Below, in pieces: positions 7,654-15,356 of a DNA stretch of 19,106 bases (position 1 is the stretch's first letter; each line of letters opens with the position of its first letter). The translations under genes were made by a program, and so were the position numbers. The DNA is from Oscillospiraceae bacterium (GTDB taxonomy: Bacteria > Bacillota_A > Clostridia > Oscillospirales > Oscillospiraceae): the NCBI GenBank assembly GCA_017381835.1, contig JAFOBK010000168.1:1-19106 (forward strand). The letters are read 5' to 3'. Under the pieces are notes generated by a model. It had not been told where the DNA came from. It saw nothing but the letters and a program-made list of their open reading frames with translations, and did no database searches.

Positions 7654-7667
7654 AGGAGATGTTGTTT

Positions 7668-8669
7668 ATGATCGCTGTATTGAAAAATGGTACTACCAAA
7701 GAACAGATCCAGCACTTAATTGTATGGCTGAAGCATATGAATGTGGATGTCCATGTGTCCGAAGGCACAGAAGTGACCATTCTTGGTTTGATTGGCGATA
7801 CCAGCCGTATTGACACTGAACTTTTGGCAAGCCTGGAGATGGTGTCCAGCGTTAAGCGTGTATCCGAACCCTTTAAGCAGGCCAACCGCAAGTTCCACCC
7901 CAATGATACAGTTGTTAGTGTTGGAGATGTAAAAATCGGTGGCGGACATTTTGCAATGATTGCCGGTCCTTGCTCTGTAGAGACAGAAGATCAGATCATT
8001 GGTGTGGCGCAAGCTGTTAAAGCCGCCGGTGCACAGATCCTCCGCGGCGGTGCCTATAAACCCAGAACTTCTCCTTACGCTTTCCAAGGACTCAAAGAAG
8101 AGGGCCTTCGCCTTCTCTTTGAGGCAAAGAAGGCAACCGGTCTGCCGATTATTACGGAGATCATGAATATCCGCACCCTGGATCTATTTGAGGATGTAGA
8201 TATTATTCAGGTTGGTGCCAGAAACATGTAAAATTTTGACCTTCTGCAGGAACTTGGAAAAACAAATAAGCCCATTCTGCTGAAAAGAGGTCTGGCCAAC
8301 ACCCTGCAGGAACTTCTCATGAGCGCCGAATACATTATGAGTGAAGGTAATGAGAATATTATTCTTTGCGAGCGTGGTATCCGTACTTACGAAACTTACA
8401 CGAGAAATACCCTGGATTTGTCTGCCGTTCCCGTTCTTCATGAACTGACTCATCTTCCGGTGGTGGTAGATCCCAGCCATGGTACCGGTAAAGCCAAGCT
8501 TGTACCCTCTATGGCTTTGGCTGCGGCAGCTGCCGGTTCTGACGGCATTATGGTGGAAGTCCACAACAATCCTTCTTGTGCGTTGTGTGATGGCTCTCAG
8601 TCCCTGACACCTGCACAGTTTGCAAAACTCAACGAACGAATTGAACGGGTGCGGGAGGCCATCTTATGA
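7668..8669 (+). pseudogene. aroF: 3-deoxy-7-phosphoheptulonate (DAHP) synthase, class I-beta type, interrupted by an in-frame stop
   Basis: DAHP synthase condenses phosphoenolpyruvate with erythrose 4-phosphate, the entry step of the shikimate pathway. One frame of 334 codons covers the full family length: an N-terminal ferredoxin-like regulatory domain (about 1-70), then the barrel with [50 protein letters not shown] and [10 protein letters not shown]. Codon 188 (8229-8231) is TAA exactly where relatives of this type have Gln (GARNMQNF). A single C-to-T change of CAA explains it, and the frame is intact on both sides. As read, the product would stop halfway through the barrel and lose the later active-site motifs. 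The start at 7668 has AGGAG 9 bases upstream; ATG at 7659 touches that site. It is first in the operon, behind the attenuator, and its stop overlaps the tyrA start (ATGA). A base-call error or read-through cannot be excluded. Confidence 0.85.
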
Positions 8670-9496
8670 TCGTTGGTATTTTAGGCCTCGGTTTAATTGG
8701 TGGTTCTCTTTCCCGTGCTTACGCAAAACACGGGCATACCGTATATGCCGCTGATAAAAATGATTCCATTCTGGAATTTGCACAGCTTGCAGGCGTTGTC
8801 CAGGGGAAACTGGATTGTGACACTATCCCCTGCTGTGATTTGATCCTTCCTGCAATTTATACAAACGCTTCTGCCCAATGGCTTCAGGAAAATGCCAGCT
8901 ATATCCGTTCCGATGCGTTTGTAATAGATTGCTGCGGCATAAAGCAGAAAATCTGCGATTGCGGTTTTGCATTGGCTGCAAAATACGGCTTTACATTTAT
9001 CGGCGGACACCCTATGGCTGGTTCCCATTTCTCCGGTTTTAAATATAGCCGTTCCAATCTTTTCCAAGGTGCACCAATGGTACTGGTACCGCCAAGATTT
9101 GATGATCCTATGCTGTTGGAACAGGCAAAAGAGATGCTGAAGCCTTGTAATTTTGGTTCTTTTTCTGTTACAACTGCAGCTAATCACGATAAAATGATCG
9201 CTTTCACCTCGCAAATGCCCCACATCGTCAGCAACGCCTATATCAAATCCCCTACCGCAGTTTCCCATAACGGTTTTTCTGCCGGTAGTTATAAGGACCT
9301 TACCAGGGTTGCTTGGCTCAATCCGCAAATGTGGGCAGAGCTGCTTCTTTCCAATAAAGAGAATATTTTAGAAGAACTTGACTTTTACATGAAAAGTCTT
9401 ACTGAGTATAAAAATGCCATTGAATCCGGGGACGAAGACACACTGATCCGCATTCTTGACGAAGGCCGCAGACGCAAGGTGGAGGCAGACGGATGA
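8666..9496 (+). CDS. tyrA: Prephenate dehydrogenase
   Basis: TyrA oxidatively decarboxylates prephenate to 4-hydroxyphenylpyruvate, the tyrosine branch after chorismate mutase. The 276-residue product has an N-terminal Rossmann nucleotide loop (GLGLIGGS, 7-14), the substrate-site segment [12 protein letters not shown] (113-124, His115) and the helical dimer domain with [14 protein letters not shown] (His186) and [17 protein letters not shown]. It lacks an ACT or chorismate mutase domain, so allosteric tyrosine control through ACT is not expected. It has a run of cysteines (Cys51, 56, 57, 89, 90, 97, 99) that is unusual for the family. The start overlaps the preceding stop by ATGA, with GGGAGG 7 bases upstream, and its own stop overlaps aroB in the same way, which indicates translational coupling. 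Confidence 0.92.
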   Translation: MIVGILGLGLIGGSLSRAYAKHGHTVYAADKNDSILEFAQLAGVVQGKLDCDTIPCCDLILPAIYTNASAQWLQENASYIRSDAFVIDCCGIKQKICDCGFALAAKYGFTFIGGHPMAGSHFSGFKYSRSNLFQGAPMVLVPPRFDDPMLLEQAKEMLKPCNFGSFSVTTAANHDKMIAFTSQMPHIVSNAYIKSPTAVSHNGFSAGSYKDLTRVAWLNPQMWAELLLSNKENILEELDFYMKSLTEYKNAIESGDEDTLIRILDEGRRRKVEADG

Positions 9497-10545
9497 AGAC
9501 AATTTTGGTCAAAGCTTCCGAAAACTACCAGGTTATTATTGGCTGCGATTTGCTTTCCAAAATTGGAAGCTATAGCGCTGATCTTCACTCCGGTGCGAAA
9601 GCTGCCATTATCAGCGATACCAATGTTTGGCCGATCTATGGCCAGATTGTTGAAATAAGTTTACGCAATGCAGGAATTGAATCTGTAAATTTTGTGTTTC
9701 CTGCCGGTGAATCTAGCAAAAACACAGCAACTTATCTGTCCATTCTTAACTTTCTTGCTGAAAGTCATATAAACCGTTCCGATATGATTATCGCACTCGG
9801 AGGCGGTGTTGTAGGTGATATTGCCGGATTCTCTGCTGCTACCTATCTGCGTGGCATTCCCTATATTCAAGTACCCACTTCCCTGCTTGCTATGGTCGAC
9901 TCCTCTGTGGGCGGTAAAACTGCCATCGATTTGCCCGCCGGTAAAAATCTTGTGGGTGCATTTAAGCAGCCGAAGCTGGTGCTTTGCGATATTGGTACAC
10001 TGCAAACTCTCCCGGAAGAATACTTCCTGGACGGCTGTGCAGAAATCATCAAATATGGCATGCTTTATGATGACGCACTAATACACGCTTTACTGGAAAG
10101 CGGGCCTGATTTTGACCGTGAGGAAGTAATTGCAAGCTGTGTTAGTTTTAAGAGAGATGTAGTCGAAGATGATGAGTTTGATACTGCAGCGCGTCAAAAG
10201 CTGAATTTTGGCCACACAATCGGACACGGAATAGAATCACTCAGTCATTTTAGCATTTCCCATGGTCAGGCTGTTGCTGCAGGAATGACCATCGTTACAA
10301 AAGCCGCCATTTCAAAGGGGCTATGCAGTTACGATGTATATCAGACCCTGATTTCCTTATTGCGCCGTTTTTCTCTTCCCATTGGTACAGATTTCACAGC
10401 TGAAGCCCTCTTTGCATCTGCCTTATCCGACAAAAAACGCAGCGGCAGTACCGTCAATTTGATCATTCCCAGGAGAATTGGCCACTGTGATATTATCCCC
10501 ACACCGGTTTCGGAACTGGAATCCTTCATCAAGGCGGGATTATAA
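9493..10545 (+). CDS. aroB: 3-dehydroquinate synthase
   Basis: AroB cyclises DAHP to 3-dehydroquinate, the second shikimate step, using NAD and a divalent metal. The 350-residue product has the NAD-binding ALGGGVVGDIAGFSAATYLRG segment (from 101), VPTSLLAMVDSSVGGKTAID (127-146), KNLVGAF (151-157) and the metal ligands Glu184 (GCAEIIKYG), His241 (LNFGHTIGH) and His257 (ISHGQAVAAGM). Length fits the family. GGAGG lies 7 bases before the ATG, which overlaps the tyrA stop. The stop codon shares one base with the aroA start (TAATG). Confidence 0.97.
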   Translation: MKTILVKASENYQVIIGCDLLSKIGSYSADLHSGAKAAIISDTNVWPIYGQIVEISLRNAGIESVNFVFPAGESSKNTATYLSILNFLAESHINRSDMIIALGGGVVGDIAGFSAATYLRGIPYIQVPTSLLAMVDSSVGGKTAIDLPAGKNLVGAFKQPKLVLCDIGTLQTLPEEYFLDGCAEIIKYGMLYDDALIHALLESGPDFDREEVIASCVSFKRDVVEDDEFDTAARQKLNFGHTIGHGIESLSHFSISHGQAVAAGMTIVTKAAISKGLCSYDVYQTLISLLRRFSLPIGTDFTAEALFASALSDKKRSGSTVNLIIPRRIGHCDIIPTPVSELESFIKAGL

Positions 10546-11741
10546 TGGATCTTACAATATACCCCGGTAAGCTATCGGGAACCATCGCAGCTATCCCTTC
10601 CAAATCTCAGGCACACCGCCTGCTGATTTGCGCTGCCTTTTCTGATAAGCCAACCATTCTATATTGCAGTGATACAAATCAGGATATTGAGGCAACCGCA
10701 TCCTGCCTGAATCAGCTTGGTGCAAAAATCACCCGCACTGCAGATGCTTATCACGTGCAGCCCATCAAAGAAATCCCTTCTTTTGCGGAAATCGATTGCT
10801 GGGAAAGTGGATCTACCCTTCGATTCATGCTTCCAATAGTCTGCGCATTAGGCGTAGATACTGTAATCCATATGTCCGGAAGACTGCCTTACCGCCCTCT
10901 TTCTCCAATGTGGGAAGAACTGGAACGAATGGGATGTGTATTGACCCGACCAACAGAGACCACAATCCGGACAAGCGGAAAACTCCGCAGCGGAGAGTAT
11001 ACAATTGCAGGTAACATTTCCAGCCAGTTCATCAGCGGACTTTTATTCGCACTGTCTTTGCTGGATGGCAGCAGCTGCCTGAATGTGACAGGAACAATGG
11101 AATCCAAACCCTATATTGATATGACCCAAAAGGCACTGGCTGCATTTGGAGTCGATACATCCGGATTTCGTATTCATCCTCATAAGCCACTACGTACTCC
11201 CGGTGAATTAACTGTTGAGGGTGACTGGAGTAATGCTGCATTTTTCCTGACTGCTGCTGCATTGGGCAACCCTATAACTGTAGAAAATTTGGATGTTACC
11301 TCTTCACAGGGTGATCGGATCATTGTAGATATCTTACAACTAGAGCAGGATATGCCCACAATCTGCGCTGCAGATATTCCGGATCTTGTGCCCATTATGG
11401 CTGTCTATTTTGCAGCAAATCAAGGCGCCGTTTTTACCAATATCAGCCGCCTTCGTCTAAAAGAGTCCGACAGAGTCACCTCAGTGATCGCAATGCTGAA
11501 TGCGCTGGGGATCCGAGCAGAAGCAGATGATACCACTATGCGTGTTTATGGTGGGCAGTTTACCGGCGGCATTGTAAACAGCTGCAACGATCATCGTATC
11601 GCAATGGCAGCTGCAATTGCCGCAACAGCTGCAAGTGGACCCATCACCATTCTGGGTGCAGAATGCGTAGCAAAATCCTACCCTGCCTTTTGGGCTGAAT
11701 ACCGTCGTTTAGGAGGAAACTATGAGCAGTACATACGGTGA
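10545..11741 (+). CDS. aroA: 3-phosphoshikimate 1-carboxyvinyltransferase (EPSP synthase)
   Basis: AroA transfers the enolpyruvyl group from PEP to shikimate 3-phosphate. The 398-residue product is shorter than the about 427 of E. coli but keeps the substrate-binding residues: PSKSQAHR with Lys20, Ser21 and Arg25, the ESGSTLRFML loop (87-96), YRPLS (Arg117), ISSQFISGLLFAL, DIPDLVPIMA with the catalytic-type Asp, LRLKESDR, and NDHRIAMA near the C-terminus. The PEP loop reads ESGST, not the GNAGT/GNSGT of enterobacterial enzymes. The start overlaps the aroB stop and the ribosome site is weak (AAGGCGGG), so translation probably depends on coupling. The last 20 bases overlap aroC. Confidence 0.95.
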   Translation: MDLTIYPGKLSGTIAAIPSKSQAHRLLICAAFSDKPTILYCSDTNQDIEATASCLNQLGAKITRTADAYHVQPIKEIPSFAEIDCWESGSTLRFMLPIVCALGVDTVIHMSGRLPYRPLSPMWEELERMGCVLTRPTETTIRTSGKLRSGEYTIAGNISSQFISGLLFALSLLDGSSCLNVTGTMESKPYIDMTQKALAAFGVDTSGFRIHPHKPLRTPGELTVEGDWSNAAFFLTAAALGNPITVENLDVTSSQGDRIIVDILQLEQDMPTICAADIPDLVPIMAVYFAANQGAVFTNISRLRLKESDRVTSVIAMLNALGIRAEADDTTMRVYGGQFTGGIVNSCNDHRIAMAAAIAATAASGPITILGAECVAKSYPAFWAEYRRLGGNYEQYIR

Positions 11742-12813
11742 ACATATGAAACTGTCCATATTCGGACAGTCCCATGGTCCTGCTATTGGCATGACCCTTG
11801 ACGGAATTCCTGCCGGTCTTCCCGTGAATTTTGAAAAGCTTCAGAATTTTCTTAACCGCAGAGCGCCCGGTCAAAATGATCACTCCACCGCAAGAAAGGA
11901 AGCCGATCGTCCTAAGTTTCTGGCAGGAATCGTGAATGGATATACCTGCGGTGCTCCCATTGCCGCAGTTATCGAAAACACAAACACCCGTTCCGGTGAC
12001 TACAACAACCTCAAAGATTGCCCCAGACCCGGTCATGCTGACTATCCTGCCCAAATCAAATACGGTGGCTATCAGGATGTAGCAGGTGGTGGTCATTTTT
12101 CCGGCCGTTTGACAGCGCCTCTGTGCATAGCAGGAGGCCTTTGCAAACAGTGGCTGGAAAATATGGGTATCCGCATTGGTGCCCATATCGTTGCCATTGG
12201 CGGCATCGTAGATGAGCCCGGTGTGTACTTAGACTGGGCAAACCCTGACCTGGATTTGATCCAGGAGGACTTCCCTGTTCTGAATCGTGAGTCCGGAGTA
12301 AAAATGCAAGAAGCGATTGCTGTGGCAAAAACTGATGGTGACAGTATTGGCGGTCTTATTGAGTGTATTGCCACCGGCCTGCCCGTTGGTCTTGGCGAAC
12401 CCATGTTCGGCGGAATGGAGAGCAAAATTGCTCAGATTATTTATGGCATTCCTGCTGTAAAGGGACTGAATTTCGGCAGCGGTTTTGCAGGTGCCTATAT
12501 GCGTGGCAGCGAAAATAATGACCAATACTTTTTTGAAGACGGCAAAGTGAAGACAAAACGAAACTATGCCGGCGGCATTTTAGGGGGAATCACCAACGGC
12601 ATGCCCCTTGTGTTTGAAGTTGCGATCAAACCTACACCGTCCATTGCTATGGCGCAGAAAAGCGTTTCACTCTCCACCGGTGAAGAAACAGAGCTGATGA
12701 TTAAAGGCCGTCACGACCCTTGTATCGTCCCCAGAGCAGTGCCGGTTATTGAAGCGGCGGCTGCAATCGCAATTTTTGACGCTGTTCTTATGGCGAATAA
12801 GAATTTGGAGTAA
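11722..12813 (+). CDS. aroC: Chorismate synthase
   Basis: AroC removes phosphate from EPSP to make chorismate, using reduced FMN. The 363-residue product begins MSSTYGEHMKLSIFGQSHG (His18), the usual chorismate synthase opening. It continues with RRAPGQNDHSTARKE, the flavin/substrate segment DCPRPGHADYPAQIKYGG, GGGHFSGRLTAPLCIAGG and the C-terminal GRHDPCIVPRAVPVIEAA. The start is supported by AGGAGG 5 bases upstream, embedded in the end of aroA, and by the conserved N-terminus. The product has the expected length and no visible flavin reductase domain, so it should be monofunctional and need a separate flavin reductase. Confidence 0.97.
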   Translation: MSSTYGEHMKLSIFGQSHGPAIGMTLDGIPAGLPVNFEKLQNFLNRRAPGQNDHSTARKEADRPKFLAGIVNGYTCGAPIAAVIENTNTRSGDYNNLKDCPRPGHADYPAQIKYGGYQDVAGGGHFSGRLTAPLCIAGGLCKQWLENMGIRIGAHIVAIGGIVDEPGVYLDWANPDLDLIQEDFPVLNRESGVKMQEAIAVAKTDGDSIGGLIECIATGLPVGLGEPMFGGMESKIAQIIYGIPAVKGLNFGSGFAGAYMRGSENNDQYFFEDGKVKTKRNYAGGILGGITNGMPLVFEVAIKPTPSIAMAQKSVSLSTGEETELMIKGRHDPCIVPRAVPVIEAAAAIAIFDAVLMANKNLE

Positions 12814-12818
12814 AAACT

Positions 12819-13082
12819 ATGGAACTGAAAGATTTGCGAGAAGAAATTGACCAAATTGATGATCAGTTGGTTCAATTATTTTCAAAGCGCATGGCCATTT
12901 CGGCTCAGGTAGCTGCCTACAAAAAAGAGCATAATATGCCGATCTTTGTTTCCTCCCGCGAACAGGATATCCTGGATAGCATTGACACTAAAGTAGCACC
13001 TGAAATAGCACCTTACACCAAAGAGCTCTATTGCAAAATTTTTGAACTGAGTCGCTGTTATCAAAGTGAACAGAAGCTTTAA
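12819..13082 (+). CDS. Chorismate mutase, AroQ-type, monofunctional
   Basis: This 87-residue all-helical protein matches the chorismate mutase domain that rearranges chorismate to prephenate. Recognisable residues are Arg7 (LREEIDQIDDQLVQLFSKR), Arg24, Lys35, the Arg47-Glu48 pair (SSREQDIL) and a C-terminal Gln82 in SRCYQSEQ, which correspond to the E. coli domain's active-site set. It starts 5 bases after aroC with GGAG 8 bases ahead. It supplies the substrate for TyrA in the same operon. No prephenate dehydratase or TyrA domain is fused to it. By family convention it can be called aroQ or aroH; I leave the symbol empty to avoid confusion with the dehydroquinase gene. Confidence 0.92.
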   Translation: MELKDLREEIDQIDDQLVQLFSKRMAISAQVAAYKKEHNMPIFVSSREQDILDSIDTKVAPEIAPYTKELYCKIFELSRCYQSEQKL

Positions 13083-13111
13083 CTGATACTTACAATTTAG
13101 AGGTGGTATAA

Positions 13112-14335
13112 ATGCGCTGTGGCCTGCTTGGCAAGAAATTAGGACATAGTTATTCCCCTCAGATTCATAGTTATCTGGGTAACTATTCCTATCATCTCTT
13201 TGAAAAAGCACCGGATGAATTGGCAGAATTTCTTAGAAGCGGTGATTTCTCTGGCCTGAATGTAACAATACCTTATAAAAAAGAAGTTCTACCCTACTGC
13301 AATGCATTATCTGACCGGGCAAAAGCGCTCGGCGCTGTCAATACCATTGTACGGCGGGAGGACGGAAGTCTTATTGGGCACAATACAGATTTCTTCGGCT
13401 TCCATTCTATGCTTCTGCGCTGCGGAATACAAGTATCCGGTAAGAAAGTGTTGGTTCTTGGTAGCGGTGGAGCCTCTGCAACTGTAGTAGCGGTTCTTCG
13501 ACAAATGAAGGCTAATATTATTGTAATCTCCCGCTCAGGTGAGAATAATTACCAAAACCTTCACCTGCATGCAGATGCATCCGTTATAGTGAACACCACT
13601 CCGGTTGGTATGTATCCCAATGTTGACATTTCCCCTCTCAATCTGGATCTGTTCCCAAATTTGGAAGGTGTGCTGGATGTGGTATATAACCCTGCAAGAA
13701 CCCAGCTTCTAATGGATGCTGAGAAACGTGGCATTCCCACGCAGAACGGCTTATGGATGCTAGTCGCACAGGCGAAAGAAAGTGCCGAATGGTTTACCGG
13801 ACAGCAGATCTCCGACGAATGCATTGCGAATATTCACGGGATTCTACGCAGACAGATGGAAAATATTGTTCTGATCGGTATGCCCGGCTGCGGCAAATCC
13901 ACATTAGGCAAACTGCTTGCCGAAAGAACTGGAAAACAGTTTGTGGATGCAGATGCTGAAATCGTTCGGAAGGCTGGTATAGCCATTTCTCAGATCTTTG
14001 CCAATGTCGGTGAAGAAGGCTTTCGAAAACTGGAAACAGAAGTACTCTCAGAATTGGGTAAGGAGTCCGGACTTATCATTGCAACCGGTGGCGGTTGTGT
14101 CACTAGACCTAACAATTACAATCTGCTGCACCAAAACGGACATATCATTTGGATTCAGCGCCAAATCAGCAGCCTCCCTACCGATGGCAGACCCCTTTCC
14201 CAGCAAAACAATTTAGAAACCATGTTTGCTGTCAGAAAACCTCTATATGAACAATTCGCCGATTTCTCTGTAATAAACGACGGTTCTTTGGAGGAAACAA
14301 TCACCGCTATCCTTCAAAAGGAGGGCTATCTATGA
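13112..14335 (+). CDS. aroEK: Fused shikimate dehydrogenase / shikimate kinase
   Basis: One 407-residue frame carries two consecutive shikimate enzymes. Residues 1 to about 245 are AroE: LGHSYSPQIHS (Ser13, Ser15), NVTIPYKKEV (Lys56), GAVNTI, GHNTDFFGF (Asn91, Asp93), the NADP loop LGSGGASATV (116-125), NTTPVGMYP and the C-terminal NGLWMLVAQA. Residues about 248-407 are AroK: Walker A GMPGCGKST (256-264), VDADAEI (Asp279, Asp281), GFRKLE (Arg305), ATGGGCV (324-330) and GRPLS (Arg360). The junction is a short helix (IHGILRRQMEN) with no linker. The start has AGAGGTGG 5 bases upstream and follows the chorismate mutase gene by 29 bases. The stop overlaps the next start (ATGA). Such a fusion could channel shikimate; both halves look active. 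Confidence 0.95.
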   Translation: MRCGLLGKKLGHSYSPQIHSYLGNYSYHLFEKAPDELAEFLRSGDFSGLNVTIPYKKEVLPYCNALSDRAKALGAVNTIVRREDGSLIGHNTDFFGFHSMLLRCGIQVSGKKVLVLGSGGASATVVAVLRQMKANIIVISRSGENNYQNLHLHADASVIVNTTPVGMYPNVDISPLNLDLFPNLEGVLDVVYNPARTQLLMDAEKRGIPTQNGLWMLVAQAKESAEWFTGQQISDECIANIHGILRRQMENIVLIGMPGCGKSTLGKLLAERTGKQFVDADAEIVRKAGIAISQIFANVGEEGFRKLETEVLSELGKESGLIIATGGGCVTRPNNYNLLHQNGHIIWIQRQISSLPTDGRPLSQQNNLETMFAVRKPLYEQFADFSVINDGSLEETITAILQKEGYL

Positions 14336-14763
14336 AAATTCTCATTCTTAACGGCCCCAATATCAATATGTTGGGTATTCGCGAACCAGATATTTACGGA
14401 AAGCAGACATACCGCGACTTACTGGAATTGCTGGATTCCACAGCAGAAATGCTTGGCATTGAGATTGAGCAGTATCAGTCAAATCACGAGGGTTGCCTTG
14501 TGGATAAGATTCAGGAGGCTTATGGTAAGTTCCAAGGTATAGTGATCAATCCTGCTGCCTATACTCACACATCCGTTGCCATTCTAGATGCCCTGAAATC
14601 CGTGGCAATTCCGGCCGTAGAAGTACACATTTCCAATGTGGATGTAAGGGAAAGCTTCCGCCAAATATCCTATCCAGGTATGTATTGTGAAAAGACAATC
14701 AAAGGACAGGGATTAGACGGCTACTGTCAGGCAATGAGATACTTAAAAGAAAAATATGGATAA
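14332..14763 (+). CDS. aroQ: 3-dehydroquinate dehydratase, type II
   Basis: This enzyme dehydrates 3-dehydroquinate to 3-dehydroshikimate, the third pathway step; type II enzymes are small dodecamers. The 143-residue product has the family pattern ILNGPNINMLGIREPDIYG with the catalytic Tyr22, QSNHEG (49-54), NPAAYTHTSVAI (Asn73, His79), EVHISN (His99) and the arginines of VRESFR. AAGGAGGG lies 6 bases before the ATG, which overlaps the aroEK stop. It is the last gene of the operon and completes a set covering all seven steps to chorismate, if DAHP synthase is functional. Confidence 0.96.
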   Translation: MKILILNGPNINMLGIREPDIYGKQTYRDLLELLDSTAEMLGIEIEQYQSNHEGCLVDKIQEAYGKFQGIVINPAAYTHTSVAILDALKSVAIPAVEVHISNVDVRESFRQISYPGMYCEKTIKGQGLDGYCQAMRYLKEKYG

Positions 14764-14764
14764 G

Positions 14765-14799
14765 AAAAGACCGAAAGCTTAATCGCTTTCGGTCTTTTT
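14765..14799. terminator. Strong bidirectional terminator at the end of the aro operon
   Basis: AAAAGACCGAAAGC (14765-14778) and GCTTTCGGTCTTTT (14785-14798) pair perfectly over 14 bp with a 6-base loop and end in T runs on either strand. It serves the aro operon and the facing GNAT gene. The stop codon of the GNAT gene lies in the loop and its last codons in one arm. Confidence 0.93.
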
Positions 14800-15291
14800 A
14801 CATTCATAAACCATTGTAACACTATCATGAAATACTGATCCATCCATGTGAACAGCGTGATTTTTCATGATTTGAAAACCACACTTTTTATGCAGCTGCA
14901 AGGACGCAAAATTACTCTTAGCAACATGCGAGTAGATTCGGCTGATACCTAAATATTGCTGAAGTTCCCGGATCATTAACTCACCATAACCTTTTCTTCG
15001 GTATTCCGGAGCCGTTTCAAATGCACACAGCAAAACACCATCCCAAAATGGCTCAATTCGCACAGCAGATATATATCTGTTCTGTTCCTCCCAAACAGCA
15101 TAACTTGCATCCTTCTGACGGAAAAAAACAGAACGCAGATATTCATAGAAATCCTGCTCTGCCTCCCGTAGTTGGGCAGTTTCCGAGAATCCAGGGTATT
15201 GTTCCCTTGCGGTGAACAGATTCGTTTCTTCGTATACCTGCATTAAATTGGAAAAATGCAACTGGCTCAGTTTATTGATCACTTTCAGCAT
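14779..15291 (-). CDS. GNAT family N-acetyltransferase
   Basis: The 170-residue product has the acetyl-CoA binding signature of GNAT enzymes: a strand ending ETAPEYRRKGYGELMIREL, with the pyrophosphate loop RRKGYG at 98-103, and the second motif HVAKSNFASLQLHKKCGF (122-139), in which the Asn-x-x-S-x-x-L-x-x-K-x-G-F pattern is complete. The N-terminal half (1-80) is variable and probably determines the substrate, which I cannot name. The ATG at 15291 follows an AGAGGTGG site. The gene faces the aro operon and shares its terminator; the last four codons are part of the hairpin. It appears monocistronic. Confidence 0.85.
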   Translation of the reverse strand: MLKVINKLSQLHFSNLMQVYEETNLFTAREQYPGFSETAQLREAEQDFYEYLRSVFFRQKDASYAVWEEQNRYISAVRIEPFWDGVLLCAFETAPEYRRKGYGELMIRELQQYLGISRIYSHVAKSNFASLQLHKKCGFQIMKNHAVHMDGSVFHDSVTMVYECKKTESD

Positions 15292-15336
15292 AATCCACCT
15301 CTAAATGAATATCATATGCAAATTAATGAATATTTC

Positions 15337-15356
15337 TGCATAATAAACATTATGCA
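15337..15356. repeat. Perfect inverted repeat upstream of the GNAT gene
   Basis: TGCATAAT, 4 bases, ATTATGCA. It lies about 46-65 bp ahead of the GNAT start codon, in the zone where a promoter or operator would be. Binding partner unknown. Confidence 0.5.

Larger units (their letters stand above)
7492..7658 (+). promoter_or_regulatory. Ribosome-mediated transcription attenuator (Phe/Tyr) of the aro operon
   Basis: The leader RNA can form alternative pairings. Pair 1:2 is TGCAGCGCA (7531-7539) with TGTGCTGCA (7585-7593). It encloses a 10-bp hairpin, CTATTACTTT/AAAGTAATAG (7555-7564/7570-7579), made from the Tyr/Phe codons and the leader stop. Pair 2:3, the antiterminator, is GTTTTGTGC (7581-7589) with GCACAGAAT (7624-7632), including two G-U pairs. 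Pair 3:4 is the terminator at 7621-7653. A ribosome stalled on the Phe/Tyr codons (7541-7564) would cover element 1, freeing element 2 to pair with 3 and allow read-through. A ribosome reaching the stop at 7574 would cover element 2, so the terminator forms. Pairings are seen in the sequence; the mechanism follows the pheA/trp paradigm and is inference here. No T-box features were found. Confidence 0.85.

Noticed and set aside
7492..7658. T-box riboswitch or other metabolite riboswitch before the DAHP synthase gene
   Set aside because: The leader is only about 165 bases. It has no convincing T-box sequence or specifier-loop architecture, and its terminator is explained by a translated aromatic peptide and simple competing stems.
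8229..8231. TAA reassigned to glutamine in this organism
   Set aside because: Several other genes here end with TAA at the normal family length (ispE, aroB, tsaD, the GNAT gene), so a general reassignment would extend them into terminators.
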